A DNA stretch of 50,735 nt from Stenotrophomonas sp. PS02298 (GCF_029959445.1 NZ_JASCOR010000011.1:1-50735); one strand, 5' to 3'; positions 25,871-34,154 are shown, numbered from the stretch's first letter. Made by a program: numbers and translations. Notes: generated by a model not told the origin, from the sequence alone.

Positions 25871-27802
25871 TCACTCCGAATCGACCCATCCGCTGCGGCG
25901 GCGGGTGGCTTTTGGTGTTCCACGGGAATCAACGGACCGGGCGGTGCTGCCACTTGCTGGAGGTGATGTTTCACGGGAATCCCCGGCCACTGCGGCAGCG
26001 ACGGATAGTCGTGCCTCCAGCGCATCCCAGTCGGCGCGCGTGTAGCGATGCAGGCGCAGCTCCGGGTGATGGGTAGCGGCATAGGCGTAGACCCACGTGT
26101 CCAGCGGCTCGTTGCGCTGCACCTTCTTCTCGAACCGGTTCTTGACCGGGTTGTAGATTTCCGAGACGAGGCCGGGGAAGAACTCTGCCGGTAGCTCATC
26201 TGAGAAATGCACCAGCCGGGCATCCACCTGCTTCTCGGCGTCGGCGCCGAGGCGGCTGTAGAGGTAATGCTTTGCGGCAACGGTGCCGACGTGGTGCACG
26301 GTGATGCCACGCTTGTCGGTGCGCCCGCGCCAGGTGACATCCACCAGCTTGCCCTTGGAGAGCAGCGGCGCGTTGTTTGGCACGGCGCCGAAGATGCACA
26401 TGGGCCGGGTGATCAGGCGGCTGCGGACGTAGTGTTTGACGGCCTCTGTGCGGTGACCGCCGGCGTCGATGGCGCTTGCCATTGGCCGCAGGAGCACGCC
26501 GTCCACTCGTTGGATGGGACGGTTGAGCAGATCGGTGAGCGAGAGCCACACGGCCTCTTCCGCGGGATCGCCCTGCAGCTCGATGTAGTCCAGCGTCCAG
26601 GCCGCCATGCCGCGGCCCCATCCGATGATGTGCACTGCCAGACGGTTGTCCTGCGTATCGACACCGACAGTGATAGCCAGCACGCCGATTGGCGCGGCGC
26701 GCAGTTTGTAGGGCTCCGCCCGATCCGCGACGAGGGAGTGCTTCACCGAGCGCATGGCCGGGTCTTCCCAGGTCTCGGCGAGGCGGTCGTTGATGAAGGT
26801 CTTGAGCGCGGCCGGATCGTTCTGTACGTCGCGCCACATCTCTGCGAGCTCCGCCCAGCGCGGGCCTAGGCCGAACTGGTAGTACAGGCAGTTGATGGTA
26901 TAGCCGCGGATGGGTGAGTCGGGGTTCTCCGGTACCCAGCGGCCGGCGGCGATCATGTCGGTCTTGTGGTGCTCATCGATCGAGGCGCCACACTCGCAGC
27001 AGGCGTACCACGCTTCCTTTCCATCCGATGACCACACCAGCCCGCTCCACTGCAGGGCCTGGTAGTGCCCGCAGTGGGGGCACGGGACGTGGTAGCGACG
27101 GCGGTCGCTCTTTTCGTACAGCTGGTTGATCCGGCTAAGCCCGGCAATGGTGGGCGTGCTGATATAGAGCCGCTTGTACGTGCTGGGGAAGGCGCTAGTG
27201 CGTCCGTCCAGCATCTTGACCGGGTCGTCGCCGGTGCTCAGCGCCTGGGCGAACTCGTCCAGCTCGTCGGCTATGACATAGCGCGCGGTGGTGGACTTCA
27301 GGCGTTGCGGGCTGCCGGCATGCTCAACGTACAGCTGACCGCCGGCGAAGTCCTTGAAGGTGCGCTGGTTGGCGCTGTCGCGGCTGGCGGTGCTGCTGAG
27401 CGCTTTGCGCACCGCCGGCACCACTTCGATCGTGGGGTTGAGCTTCTGCGCGATCCACTTGTTCTGGCTGACCTCCCCCGGCAGCGCGTACATGATGGGC
27501 GCCGGGGCATAGTCCATCCAGTACGCGAGCGCGTTGGTGGCCAGTTGGCTCTTGCCGAACTGGATGGGGAACTGGCAGACCATGCTCTTGACCGGGCTAC
27601 GTGCGGACATGCAGTCCATCGGCTCGCGCAGCGGCGGATTGTTGGCGGTGTGCCACTTTCCGGCTTTGCTGCTGCCCTTCGACGAAAGGCGCATGTGCTC
27701 ATCGCACCACTGCGAGACGCTCATTGGCCGACGCGGCTGCAGGGCGCGTGAAAGCACGTTGCCGATGGACTCTGCCGAGCAGGCCAGCCCCATATAGCTC
27801 AC
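25871..27802 (-). CDS. terminase large subunit (GpA family)
   Basis: A 643-residue packaging ATPase/nuclease of the lambda gpA family. Near residues 75-90 is the Walker A-like VCQFPIQFGKSQ; the ATPase region continues with ARYVIADELDEFAQ (Walker B-like, DELDE). A zinc-ribbon pair, CPHCGHY and CCECGAS, lies near the middle and DTQDNRLAVHIIGWG marks the nuclease domain. It translocates DNA into the capsid through the portal and cuts at cos sites. The likely start is GTG 27802, whose GTGA overlaps the small subunit stop; ATG 27793 is the alternative. Confidence 0.93.
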   Translation of the reverse strand: MSYMGLACSAESIGNVLSRALQPRRPMSVSQWCDEHMRLSSKGSSKAGKWHTANNPPLREPMDCMSARSPVKSMVCQFPIQFGKSQLATNALAYWMDYAPAPIMYALPGEVSQNKWIAQKLNPTIEVVPAVRKALSSTASRDSANQRTFKDFAGGQLYVEHAGSPQRLKSTTARYVIADELDEFAQALSTGDDPVKMLDGRTSAFPSTYKRLYISTPTIAGLSRINQLYEKSDRRRYHVPCPHCGHYQALQWSGLVWSSDGKEAWYACCECGASIDEHHKTDMIAAGRWVPENPDSPIRGYTINCLYYQFGLGPRWAELAEMWRDVQNDPAALKTFINDRLAETWEDPAMRSVKHSLVADRAEPYKLRAAPIGVLAITVGVDTQDNRLAVHIIGWGRGMAAWTLDYIELQGDPAEEAVWLSLTDLLNRPIQRVDGVLLRPMASAIDAGGHRTEAVKHYVRSRLITRPMCIFGAVPNNAPLLSKGKLVDVTWRGRTDKRGITVHHVGTVAAKHYLYSRLGADAEKQVDARLVHFSDELPAEFFPGLVSEIYNPVKNRFEKKVQRNEPLDTWVYAYAATHHPELRLHRYTRADWDALEARLSVAAAVAGDSRETSPPASGSTARSVDSRGTPKATRRRSGWVDSE

Positions 27803-28401
27803 GCGGTCACCTCGCCGGGGCGCGCCACTTCGCGGAAGGCGCGACTCAGCTCCTCCAGGCTGTGGCTGACTTCGTTCCACACCAGTTCGCGGCAACGGAC
27901 CTCATCAACCGTGGCGGCCAGTTGCGGGGCCAGCGTGTCTGCCATGCGCTCAAGCTCAGCGCGCAATGCGCCTGCAGCCTGGCCGAGCACGGCCTCTACG
28001 TCGCGCCGATCAAGCAACAGGCCGAGGCTGATGTCCAGATCGCGCTGGGCAGCCTTGGCATCCACCTCGGCTTTGTCGGCCAGGGCGCGTGAGCGACGGG
28101 CCTGAGAGCTTCCTTCCGGCGCCGCCGAGCTATCGATAATCGCATCGTCATCATCCTCCCCCAACTCTTCGCCAGCAGCGGCTGGGGCCGCGCTGCGGCC
28201 GCTGGCGTGCCGTTGGGCTACACCGGCATGGGCGGGGCTGCGGGTGTCGCGAAAGAGCGCAACCGAGGCTTCCAGTAGATAGCCCTTGCCTCCGTCAGCC
28301 GGCACGACACGACCTTCGCGCTTGAGTTGGACGATGTAGGACGGCCGGCACCCGATGTGCGCAGCCAACTCCTTTCCAGAAACCAAGGTTCCAGCACTCA
28401 T
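27799..28401 (-). CDS. terminase small subunit (Nu1/DUF1441-like)
   Basis: A 200-residue protein. The N-terminal 45 residues form a winged helix of the Nu1/excisionase kind (LVSGKELAAHIGCRPSYIVQLKREGRVVP). A low-complexity Ala/Asp/Glu region is in the middle, and a long C-terminal helix set (RALADKAEVDAKAAQRDLDISLGLLLDRRDVE) is like DUF1441. It would bind the packaging site and bring the large subunit. It overlaps both its neighbours by 4 bp. Confidence 0.85.
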   Translation of the reverse strand: MSAGTLVSGKELAAHIGCRPSYIVQLKREGRVVPADGGKGYLLEASVALFRDTRSPAHAGVAQRHASGRSAAPAAAGEELGEDDDDAIIDSSAAPEGSSQARRSRALADKAEVDAKAAQRDLDISLGLLLDRRDVEAVLGQAAGALRAELERMADTLAPQLAATVDEVRCRELVWNEVSHSLEELSRAFREVARPGEVTA

Positions 28402-28739
28402 ACTGCCAAATCCCCTCTCTTCATTTCTTTCGACAAGCCATAGGCAGGAAAAAACGCGCGCGCGAAGATGCGTGCGGGACGTGCGCCTCTACGTGCAGGC
28501 ACCAAGTCGCTCGAAATCGTTGCGGCACAAGAGATGTGCGGGACGTGCGGGACGTGCGGGATTACATACGTGCGAGGAATGATTTGATTGATAACCGTAT
28601 GGCAGGCGTTTACCGCTTCATGCGTGCGCCCGCATGAGGGGGAGTTCCCGCACGTCCCGCACACGACTACTGCCACAAGGGTTTCAGCCCGCACATTGGC
28701 CCGCACGTCTGCCCGCACGTCCCGCACATCACAGGTCAT
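28398..28739 (-). CDS. repeat-encoded ORF coupled to primase and terminase genes
   Basis: A 113-residue frame that exactly fills the gap between the primase and the small terminase gene. Its ATG lies in the primase stop (ATGA) and its stop lies in the terminase start (ATGA). Much of the sequence comes from the 9-bp repeats here: DVRDVRADVRANVR near the start and VPHVPHVPH in the middle. No domain is recognised. It may be real but serve mainly to keep ribosomes moving through a DNA element; see the repeat entry. Alternatively the frame is an accident of 9-bp repeats. Confidence 0.4.
   Translation of the reverse strand: MTCDVRDVRADVRANVRAETLVAVVVCGTCGNSPSCGRTHEAVNACHTVINQIIPRTYVIPHVPHVPHISCAATISSDLVPARRGARPARIFARAFFPAYGLSKEMKRGDLAV
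28472..28727. repeat. inverted arrays of 9-bp GTGCGGGAC repeats (candidate cos or origin)
   Basis: GTGCGGGAC occurs at 28472-28480, 28536-28544 and 28545-28553, with a one-base variant at 28554-28562. Its complement GTCCCGCAC occurs at 28654-28662 and 28719-28727, with near copies (nnCCCGCAC) at 28645, 28686, 28698 and 28710. The two arrays face each other around an AT-richer centre (about 28561-28620). Such layout suits iterons of a replication origin beside the primase, or terminase-binding sites next to cos, since the small terminase gene follows directly. No choice can be made from sequence alone. Confidence 0.65.
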
Positions 28740-31156
28740 GCGCGCCCCCCGCGGTAGTCGTTGAGCTGGGAGCGAAACAGAACCACCTGTTCGCCAAGGA
28801 ACACCGTCTCCGTCTTGCCATCTTTGGGGCTACAGTCGCCGATCATCAGGAAGCCGTGCGGCCCCTCTGGCTCAGTCATGAGCAGGTATCGCTTACGCGC
28901 CCGATCTGGATGGGTGACTTCCCGCTTTCGCACCAGTGCGTTGATGAACTTGTGTGACGGCGCTGGGTTCTTGATGCCTTCTTTTGAGCACCAAAGCTTG
29001 TATGCGTCGTACCACTCCTTACTCAGTGCAGGGCGCGGCTTGAGGCCGGGGATGTCGTTGCCGAGCAGCTGGTCGAAGAAGCGCTCAGGGCTGTCCACGC
29101 CAAGGCCGATCAGCTCGCGCTTGGCATCGGTCATCGGCGGGTGGCTGCCGTTCGTGAAGTCGCCCACGTCCAGGTTGAGCAGGTGGTGATGAAGCGCGGC
29201 GGTTCCGCCAGCGGCAATTTCAGCCATCACTTCCGCGTAGAAGCTTGGGGGAAGCTTCACTGGTGTCCAGATGACCGCATGCCGCCGGTCGTCCTCTTCC
29301 AGTACCACCGGCATGGCCTCGTTGCTGAGGAACACCATGTTGGCGTGGTTGTCCTCTTCGTAGGCCTGGATGTTCTTGGGGTTGATGCGGATGCGGTCGC
29401 CCGTGATCAGCGCCTTGAGCTTGTTTTTGAGGTGATAGACCTCGGTGCGCGCAACCACTTCATCGGCCAGAAGAAACAGCTTTCGGCTGGCCCAGTCGTT
29501 GAATTTGTCTTCCAGTGCGCTCTGGTCGAGCACGCGGCCATACTCGCCGTAGAGCTTCATGTACTCATCGAAGAACATGTTCTTGCCGGTGCCTTGCGGG
29601 CCGTGGATCACGATTGTCGATTTCATCTTGGCGCCCGGATGCTGCAGCGGGTACGCCAACCAGCACAGCACCCATTCGTACAGGGCACGTTGGTTTGCCT
29701 CGTTGCCGCACATGTGCCAAAGCAGCTGCAGCAGCTTGTCGCAGTTGCCTTGCCTCGGCTCAGTAGGCCAGCCGCCGAACAGGTTGCAGGTGACACTCCG
29801 TTTTGTGCAGGACGGATCGAAATCCACCTCCTGCACACGCACCGTCTTTCGCCCAGGGCTTTCCATCCATGCCCGATGAAGTTCGCGACGCAGGCACAGG
29901 TCACGCATGTCGGACAGCGACAGCAACATGTGCTCCTGCCGATCGAACACCGTCCCTCCCTGCGCATACACCAGCGCGTAGCGCTCGTGCAGTTCTTCGA
30001 TCGACCCGATGGGCTTGAGATTTGCTTTCCCCGCGCCCCCAGTTGTGGTGATCGAAGCGCGCGTAGGCTCTATGGGGGAGCGCCACGAAAGCTCCGTGAT
30101 GCGGGCTTCGATCTGCGATCGCACGACGTGCAGGCCTTCGGCGGCATGCACGTCGTTGAAGTCGGTGATTTTGCTACCACTGTCGATGAACCGTGATCGA
30201 CGGCCTATCTCATCCACGAACACCGGTAGCACCGTGGCGCCATGGGTGGCCAACGCCGCAGCGTCGGCACCGAGTAGGCCCGCGTTCTTCGCTTTGTGGT
30301 CTTCGCCACATGTTGGGCATGTGATCGGGTGATCGGATAGAACCAAGCGTTCTTTGCAGCAGGCGCACTTCTGCAACGTATCGTCATCTGCGCACACGAG
30401 CAGCTTGATGCCGCGGTAGTGCTTGGACAACGCAGTGGCCACAGGCAACAGATTGCCTGCATCAAACGCGACGACGACCGGATATCCGGTGGCCATGTGC
30501 AGGCTGGCCGCGGTGGCATAGCCCTCGGCTACCAGCAGGATCCACTGTGGCGTGCCGCCGATCAGATGGAAGTGGCCCTTCTTCACCAACCCCGGCGGGA
30601 AAAACTCTTTGGCTGGTTTGTTCGCAGCTTTTGCTTGGGCAGCGCTTCGGAGAACCTGCAGCCCGTGCACGCTGCCGTGCGTGTCGAGCAGCGGGAGGAT
30701 GGCTGCACCGGTCTTGCCATAGCGGATGCCGAACCCTTGGACACCCTTGCTGTGGAGGTAATCAGCCTCTCCCTGTTCCTTCGCTTTGCCCCACACGCGC
30801 GCGGCCATCGCTGCCGCACGCCCTGCTTGCCGGCGGCGCTCGGCTTCTGCGCGCTTGCGATCTTCTGCCAGCCGTTGCTTCAGCGCCTCCCGTTGTTCTG
30901 CAGTGAACGCCTGGTCACGCTTCTTCAGCTCGACCTTCTGTGCGCCGTTTTCGTTACCCTGCCACGTTCCGTAGGTGCCAACGATCAGCTGGTCGCCGTT
31001 GTCGCAGTTCAGGGTATGTAGCACGTACCAACCGCGCTTCTCACGCCCGCCGCCTTCGGTTCGGGCGCGGACCATCTTGCCGGTGGGCTCTATTGATGTG
31101 ATCAGTAGACCAGCGGACTGGAGCTGCGACAGAACGTCGTCATAGTTGACCGCCAT
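28736..31156 (-). CDS. phage primase-helicase (Toprim + DUF5906)
   Basis: An 806-residue replication protein. Residues about 40-130 are charged and helical. A Toprim-like primase region holds LLVAEGYATAASLH (about 208-220) and VCADDD (254-259), followed by a zinc ribbon with Cys264/266/267 and Cys280/283. The C-terminal superfamily 3/D5-type helicase has Walker A GPQGTGKN (519-526) and Walker B LFLLADEV (560-567), then ALITGDRIRINPKN, typical of DUF5906. It probably primes and unwinds at the phage origin. It is in the leftward operon, between two small genes and the terminases. Confidence 0.9.
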   Translation of the reverse strand: MAVNYDDVLSQLQSAGLLITSIEPTGKMVRARTEGGGREKRGWYVLHTLNCDNGDQLIVGTYGTWQGNENGAQKVELKKRDQAFTAEQREALKQRLAEDRKRAEAERRRQAGRAAAMAARVWGKAKEQGEADYLHSKGVQGFGIRYGKTGAAILPLLDTHGSVHGLQVLRSAAQAKAANKPAKEFFPPGLVKKGHFHLIGGTPQWILLVAEGYATAASLHMATGYPVVVAFDAGNLLPVATALSKHYRGIKLLVCADDDTLQKCACCKERLVLSDHPITCPTCGEDHKAKNAGLLGADAAALATHGATVLPVFVDEIGRRSRFIDSGSKITDFNDVHAAEGLHVVRSQIEARITELSWRSPIEPTRASITTTGGAGKANLKPIGSIEELHERYALVYAQGGTVFDRQEHMLLSLSDMRDLCLRRELHRAWMESPGRKTVRVQEVDFDPSCTKRSVTCNLFGGWPTEPRQGNCDKLLQLLWHMCGNEANQRALYEWVLCWLAYPLQHPGAKMKSTIVIHGPQGTGKNMFFDEYMKLYGEYGRVLDQSALEDKFNDWASRKLFLLADEVVARTEVYHLKNKLKALITGDRIRINPKNIQAYEEDNHANMVFLSNEAMPVVLEEDDRRHAVIWTPVKLPPSFYAEVMAEIAAGGTAALHHHLLNLDVGDFTNGSHPPMTDAKRELIGLGVDSPERFFDQLLGNDIPGLKPRPALSKEWYDAYKLWCSKEGIKNPAPSHKFINALVRKREVTHPDRARKRYLLMTEPEGPHGFLMIGDCSPKDGKTETVFLGEQVVLFRSQLNDYRGGRA

Positions 31157-31158
31157 GT

Positions 31159-31542
31159 TCAGTAACTTCCCCGACCGCTATCTACACAGGAAACGGGGTC
31201 CGAATTACCCGCGACAGGGGTACCTAGGGAGGACCCATCGACTGGCGAACCTGAACAACCCTGATAGCCACCCACCCCTACTGAACCAGCCGCGCGCGTA
31301 GGCTCCACGCCATCACAGGGGGCCGGGGCAGACGCCAGCGGCAAAGCCGTCTGCTTCTGCCACTCCGCATCCGCACGCAGCTGCTCACGCAGGGCCAAGG
31401 CATCCGCGCCCTGTACACCCGCCGTATCGTCGCTCAGTGCCGCCGCAGCGGCGGCGATCTGCGCGCGGCAAGCCGGCATGTCCGCCGGCTTCCAGCGCCG
31501 ACGAATCAGCGCCCTCAGGGCGGGGGCCAGCTTGCGCCTCAT
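31159..31542 (-). CDS. hypothetical protein
   Basis: A 127-residue protein with a basic start (MRRKLAPALRALIRRRWKP), an Ala-rich helical segment (AQIAAAAAALSDDTAG) and a disordered Gly/Ser/Pro-rich end. No family is recognised. Its ATG overlaps the upstream stop (ATGA), and it ends 2 bp before the primase start, so it belongs to the replication operon. Confidence 0.6.
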   Translation of the reverse strand: MRRKLAPALRALIRRRWKPADMPACRAQIAAAAAALSDDTAGVQGADALALREQLRADAEWQKQTALPLASAPAPCDGVEPTRAAGSVGVGGYQGCSGSPVDGSSLGTPVAGNSDPVSCVDSGRGSY

Positions 31543-32123
31543 GCCATCACTCCACTGTGGGGCACTAGGGCCTGCACTTGGCGGCGCAAGGCCACCACCG
31601 CGCTGATCAGATCGTCCGATTCGTCTAGGATCCGCCGTGCAAACGGCAGGTCAGCCGCGTCCAGCTTTCCGTCTGCAAGAGCTGGCGCAAGCGCGGACAT
31701 CAGCTCGCCGAACTCATGCGCAAGCCGAGCAAGGCCCACCGCCTGCGCTGTTTCATCGTCTGCTGGCATCTGCACCGCAAGCATCCCGCGGCGGCGCGCC
31801 AGATCACGTTCGCAATCACCCCGGAAGGGCTCCGGCAGACTCATTACCCAGGCGTCTTCGAGATCCGCAGGCAGCGTCTTAACCGTACCGTCCATGTAGC
31901 GGCGCAGGATCTGCGCGTTGTTCTCCATGGCCTTGATCAGGTCTGCACCCTCGCCGGTGCGCAGCTTTACTTGCCGCACATCCGGCGCGGTCATCGCCAG
32001 GTATCGCTGCGCCACGTCCATCGCGAACGTGGTGTAGTTGCTGGCCGTGGCATCGAGCATGCGGCGCGTGTGTGCGTAGACCACGGATTGACGGGGCGGC
32101 AGAAACTGACGGACGCCCTTCAT
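31539..32123 (-). CDS. hypothetical early phage protein
   Basis: A 194-residue, largely helical protein, starting at ATG 32123 that overlaps the upstream stop (ATGA). Segments include YTTFAMDVAQRYLAMTAPDVRQVKL, MENNAQILRRYMDGTVKTLP and LPFARRILDESDDLISAVVALRRQ. The place after cro and before the primase is where a CII-like or replication partner often lies, but no DNA-binding motif is seen. Function unknown. Confidence 0.65.
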   Translation of the reverse strand: MKGVRQFLPPRQSVVYAHTRRMLDATASNYTTFAMDVAQRYLAMTAPDVRQVKLRTGEGADLIKAMENNAQILRRYMDGTVKTLPADLEDAWVMSLPEPFRGDCERDLARRRGMLAVQMPADDETAQAVGLARLAHEFGELMSALAPALADGKLDAADLPFARRILDESDDLISAVVALRRQVQALVPHSGVMA

Positions 32124-32350
32124 GCGCGCGCACCTGATTGCGCAGAGCATCGCTTTCCATGACCAACCACCCAGCCCCGCTTTGCTTCACCACGCTTCGG
32201 CGGTTCCACGTGCTCACCGGTGCGGGTGCCGTCGTCGCGGTCTTCTTCCAGCCGGCCAATACCGCCGGCAACAAGAAACCCGATGCCGATGCCCAGCAGC
32301 AGGGTGGCCAGCGCAAACCGCAGGGTCTTCGCAGTGTTTAAGCGGCGCAT
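32120..32350 (-). CDS. small single-pass membrane protein
   Basis: A 76-residue protein with one N-terminal membrane helix (FALATLLLGIGIGFLVAGG) and a charged soluble tail rich in Glu, Lys and Arg. No family is recognised. Such small membrane proteins in early regions are sometimes superinfection exclusion factors, but nothing here proves it. It overlaps its downstream neighbour by 4 bp. Confidence 0.6.
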   Translation of the reverse strand: MRRLNTAKTLRFALATLLLGIGIGFLVAGGIGRLEEDRDDGTRTGEHVEPPKRGEAKRGWVVGHGKRCSAQSGARA

Positions 32351-32351
32351 A

Positions 32352-32537
32352 TCAGCGCACCTCAGCGAGATGCAGCGGGCGGCCGGCGGCCTGACGCTGC
32401 TGGATAAGGGAGGACCACTGGTCGCTGGTCAGGCATGGCTCAAAGCCGGCGGCACCTTCGATCAGAGGCTCGTCGAGCAGCACACTGATCTCGGTGTTGC
32501 CAACGTCATCGGGCAGGGGAATCAGGCTGCGGTTCAT
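32352..32537 (-). CDS. small hypothetical protein
   Basis: A 61-residue acidic protein (PDDVGNTEISVLLDEPLIEG) with a probable C-terminal helix (SDQWSSLIQQRQAAG). It is directly adjacent to the Cro-like gene, with no gap. No family is recognised. Confidence 0.55.
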   Translation of the reverse strand: MNRSLIPLPDDVGNTEISVLLDEPLIEGAAGFEPCLTSDQWSSLIQQRQAAGRPLHLAEVR

Positions 32538-32753
32538 TCAGGCCACCTCGTCAACTTGCGGGGTATCCCCGTAGAGCACCTGCAGAACCGTGAGGCCCAG
32601 CACCTTTGCCAGCGCCGGGGCGATGTCGGAGGGGACGGGGTGTTTCCCCTGCTCCCACTTCGCAACCGTGGCCTGATCGCGCCCCACCCGAGCGGCAACT
32701 TCCGCTTGCGTGAGGCCCTGTTTCTTTCGTGCGGGGCGGAGATGACTATGCAT
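32538..32753 (-). CDS. Cro-like HTH regulator
   Basis: A 71-residue protein (from ATG 32753) made almost wholly of an HTH_3 domain: LTQAEVAARVGRDQATVAKWEQGKHP. It is divergent from the S24 repressor at 32846, the classic layout of a cro/cI switch. The in-frame ATG at 32786 is also possible, but the leftward promoter (TTGACT 32791-32786, CATATT 32767-32762) would put the mRNA start close to 32755, so the message may be nearly leaderless at 32753. It should repress the repressor gene and favour lytic growth. Confidence 0.82.
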   Translation of the reverse strand: MHSHLRPARKKQGLTQAEVAARVGRDQATVAKWEQGKHPVPSDIAPALAKVLGLTVLQVLYGDTPQVDEVA

Positions 32754-32761
32754 GGGGCGCA

Positions 32762-32818
32762 AATATGCGCGTAGAACATATTTCAAGTCAAGCCCATGTT
32801 ATGCGTGCGATTCATAAT
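32762..32818. promoter_or_regulatory. switch operators and divergent promoters
   Basis: Two related palindromes lie between cro and the repressor gene: AATATG-N9-CATATT at 32762-32782 and a looser copy, GTTATG-N9-CATAAT, at 32798-32818. The first covers the -10 of the leftward promoter (TTGACT-N18-CATATT on the minus strand). The second covers a rightward CATAAT at 32813-32818 that would serve the repressor gene, which lacks a good -35. This arrangement fits repressor/Cro control of both directions. Two more sites of the same pattern occur at 34044-34079. Confidence 0.65.
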
Positions 32819-32845
32819 CGCATGCCGCCAGCCCATCATCTGGGC

Positions 32846-33517
32846 ATGGACCACAGAAAATCCCTCGGTGCTGCAGTGCGCAAGTTCCGCAAGAGGCTCG
32901 GCCTCGGGCAGGAGCAGCTCGCGGAGGCCACATCAATAGATCAGGGAGCCATCTCGCGGATTGAGAACGGCCGTCAGGGCGTGACCGACTCCCAGCTCGT
33001 CGCCCTCGCCACCGCGCTCGGCGTCCACCCATCGGAGATATGGGCGGCAGTTGACGGGCCATCAGTGCGCGAGGATCAACATCCCGCCTACGAACCATCG
33101 TTCCGCGCCCGGCAAGTACCGCTGCTGGGCTGGGTGCAGGCCGGCGAATGGACCGATCAGAACATCGAGGATTGCCACATTGAGCCGACCGAGTTTGTGT
33201 ACACCTCGGCCCGCGTCAGCAGCCGCGCCTTCGCGCTCACCGTCGTCGGCGAATCGATGATCAACCCGCGCGGGGAACCCTCGTTCCCTCCAGGCGAGAA
33301 GATCATTGTTGAACCGGAGATGGCCGCCACCAGCGGCAGCCTGGTGATTGCACAGATCGAACGCGAGCCCGAAACAACCTTCAAGAAGCTGATTTCAGAC
33401 GGCGGCCAGCACTTCCTAGTGCCGCTGAATCCGCAGTACGTCACCATCAAAGTGACGCAGAGCACGCGCATCTGCGGCGTCGTGATCAGCCGCGCCGAGA
33501 AGCCGCTGATCGGCTGA
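32846..33517 (+). CDS. S24-family phage repressor (CI/LexA-like)
   Basis: A 223-residue repressor. Residues 5-65 are an HTH_3 domain (LGLGQEQLAEATSIDQGAISRIENG). The C-terminal half is an S24 self-cleaving domain: the Ala99-Gly100 bond in WVQAGEW, nucleophile Ser137 in VVGESM, and the general-base Lys at 180 or 181 (TTFKKLI). RecA-stimulated self-cleavage after DNA damage would induce the prophage. The ATG at 32846 was chosen because it gives the HTH at the right distance; upstream in-frame starts run into the operators. A small convergent gene follows 29 bp downstream. Confidence 0.92.
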   Translation: MDHRKSLGAAVRKFRKRLGLGQEQLAEATSIDQGAISRIENGRQGVTDSQLVALATALGVHPSEIWAAVDGPSVREDQHPAYEPSFRARQVPLLGWVQAGEWTDQNIEDCHIEPTEFVYTSARVSSRAFALTVVGESMINPRGEPSFPPGEKIIVEPEMAATSGSLVIAQIEREPETTFKKLISDGGQHFLVPLNPQYVTIKVTQSTRICGVVISRAEKPLIG

Positions 33518-33546
33518 TCAGTCGGCTTCTGGATTCCGCCAGGCCG

Positions 33547-33960
33547 CTATCTGGGACCGGCCGAAAGCTCCGATTCGGAGTAGTCGATGCGGTCCAGCGA
33601 ATCGTCGCAATATACGAACACCTGCACCTGATCGCGCGTACTGCGTTCAACGCTGATCTCAGCCGTCGTCACTTCCCGGCATCCTGGCCGCGTCAAAGCC
33701 TGAGATGCAGCCGCCTCTCGCATCGCCTGCAGCTCACCCCAGCGGTTGCCAACTTTCGCCGCCAGCTTTGGATACTGAGTCCTTTCATACGGCGTGAAAA
33801 CGTCAGCACTTATGCGCTCGCGAGCTTCTGCTGGAGCCACCGGCTCACCGCTCCCAGGGCTGCTATCCGCGAACCAGAACGCCGCTCCCAACGCGATGAC
33901 CAATGACCCGCCGACCAGCCACACAATTCCCGAGCGCACGACACCAAAGCAGCCTTCCAT
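33547..33960 (-). CDS. hypothetical membrane-anchored protein
   Basis: A 137-residue protein from ATG 33960 (an ATG at 33972 is possible). It has an N-terminal membrane helix (GIVWLVGGSLVIALGAAFWF) and an outside or periplasmic part with two cysteines (RPGCREV, VYCDDSL) that could form a disulphide. It points leftward, convergent with the repressor gene, so it is probably expressed in the lysogen. No family recognised; superinfection exclusion is a guess from position only. Confidence 0.65.
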   Translation of the reverse strand: MEGCFGVVRSGIVWLVGGSLVIALGAAFWFADSSPGSGEPVAPAEARERISADVFTPYERTQYPKLAAKVGNRWGELQAMREAAASQALTRPGCREVTTAEISVERSTRDQVQVFVYCDDSLDRIDYSESELSAGPR

Positions 33961-34043
33961 AACAGCCCCCAAGTTCCATGAGCCGCCAGCCTAACGACAA
34001 CGGCAGGTGAGCGCCCCTGCACCCGCAACATGGGCCTTCCTGC

Positions 34044-34081
34044 AATATGCGCTTGACACATATGCAGAAGGCGCATACAAA
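34044..34081 (+). promoter_or_regulatory. rightward promoter overlapped by two operator copies
   Basis: TTGACA (34053-34058), a 17-bp spacer and TACAAA (34076-34081) make a near-consensus sigma-70 promoter. Two overlapping operator-like palindromes cover it: AATATG-N9-CATATG at 34044-34064 and CATATG-N9-CATACA at 34059-34079, sharing a half-site. The first matches the cro-side operator at 32762 in its first nine bases and in spacing. This should be the repressor-controlled early rightward promoter, driving the first retroelement target gene and the operon beyond. Confidence 0.72.
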
Positions 34082-34085
34082 TACC

Positions 34086-34154
34086 CCCGCCGGCCCTCCA
34101 AGCCGGCGGGCGACCGGCGGGTCGCCAGGCTGCCGGCCCCTCCTCTGACCGGCA
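34086..34154 (+). promoter_or_regulatory. leader with three consecutive perfect hairpins
   Basis: Between the promoter and the first gene are three GC-rich stem-loops: CCCGCCGGC/GCCGGCGGG (34086-34110), GCGACC/GGTCGC (34110-34125) and TGCCGG/CCGGCA (34131-34154). None is followed by a T run, so they are not simple terminators. Possible roles are RNA-based antitermination (as in HK022 put), attenuation or mRNA protection. Confidence 0.5.

Noticed and set aside
28472..28727. 9-bp repeats as a CRISPR array
   Set aside because: Units are too short, spacing is irregular or absent, and the two halves are inverted.
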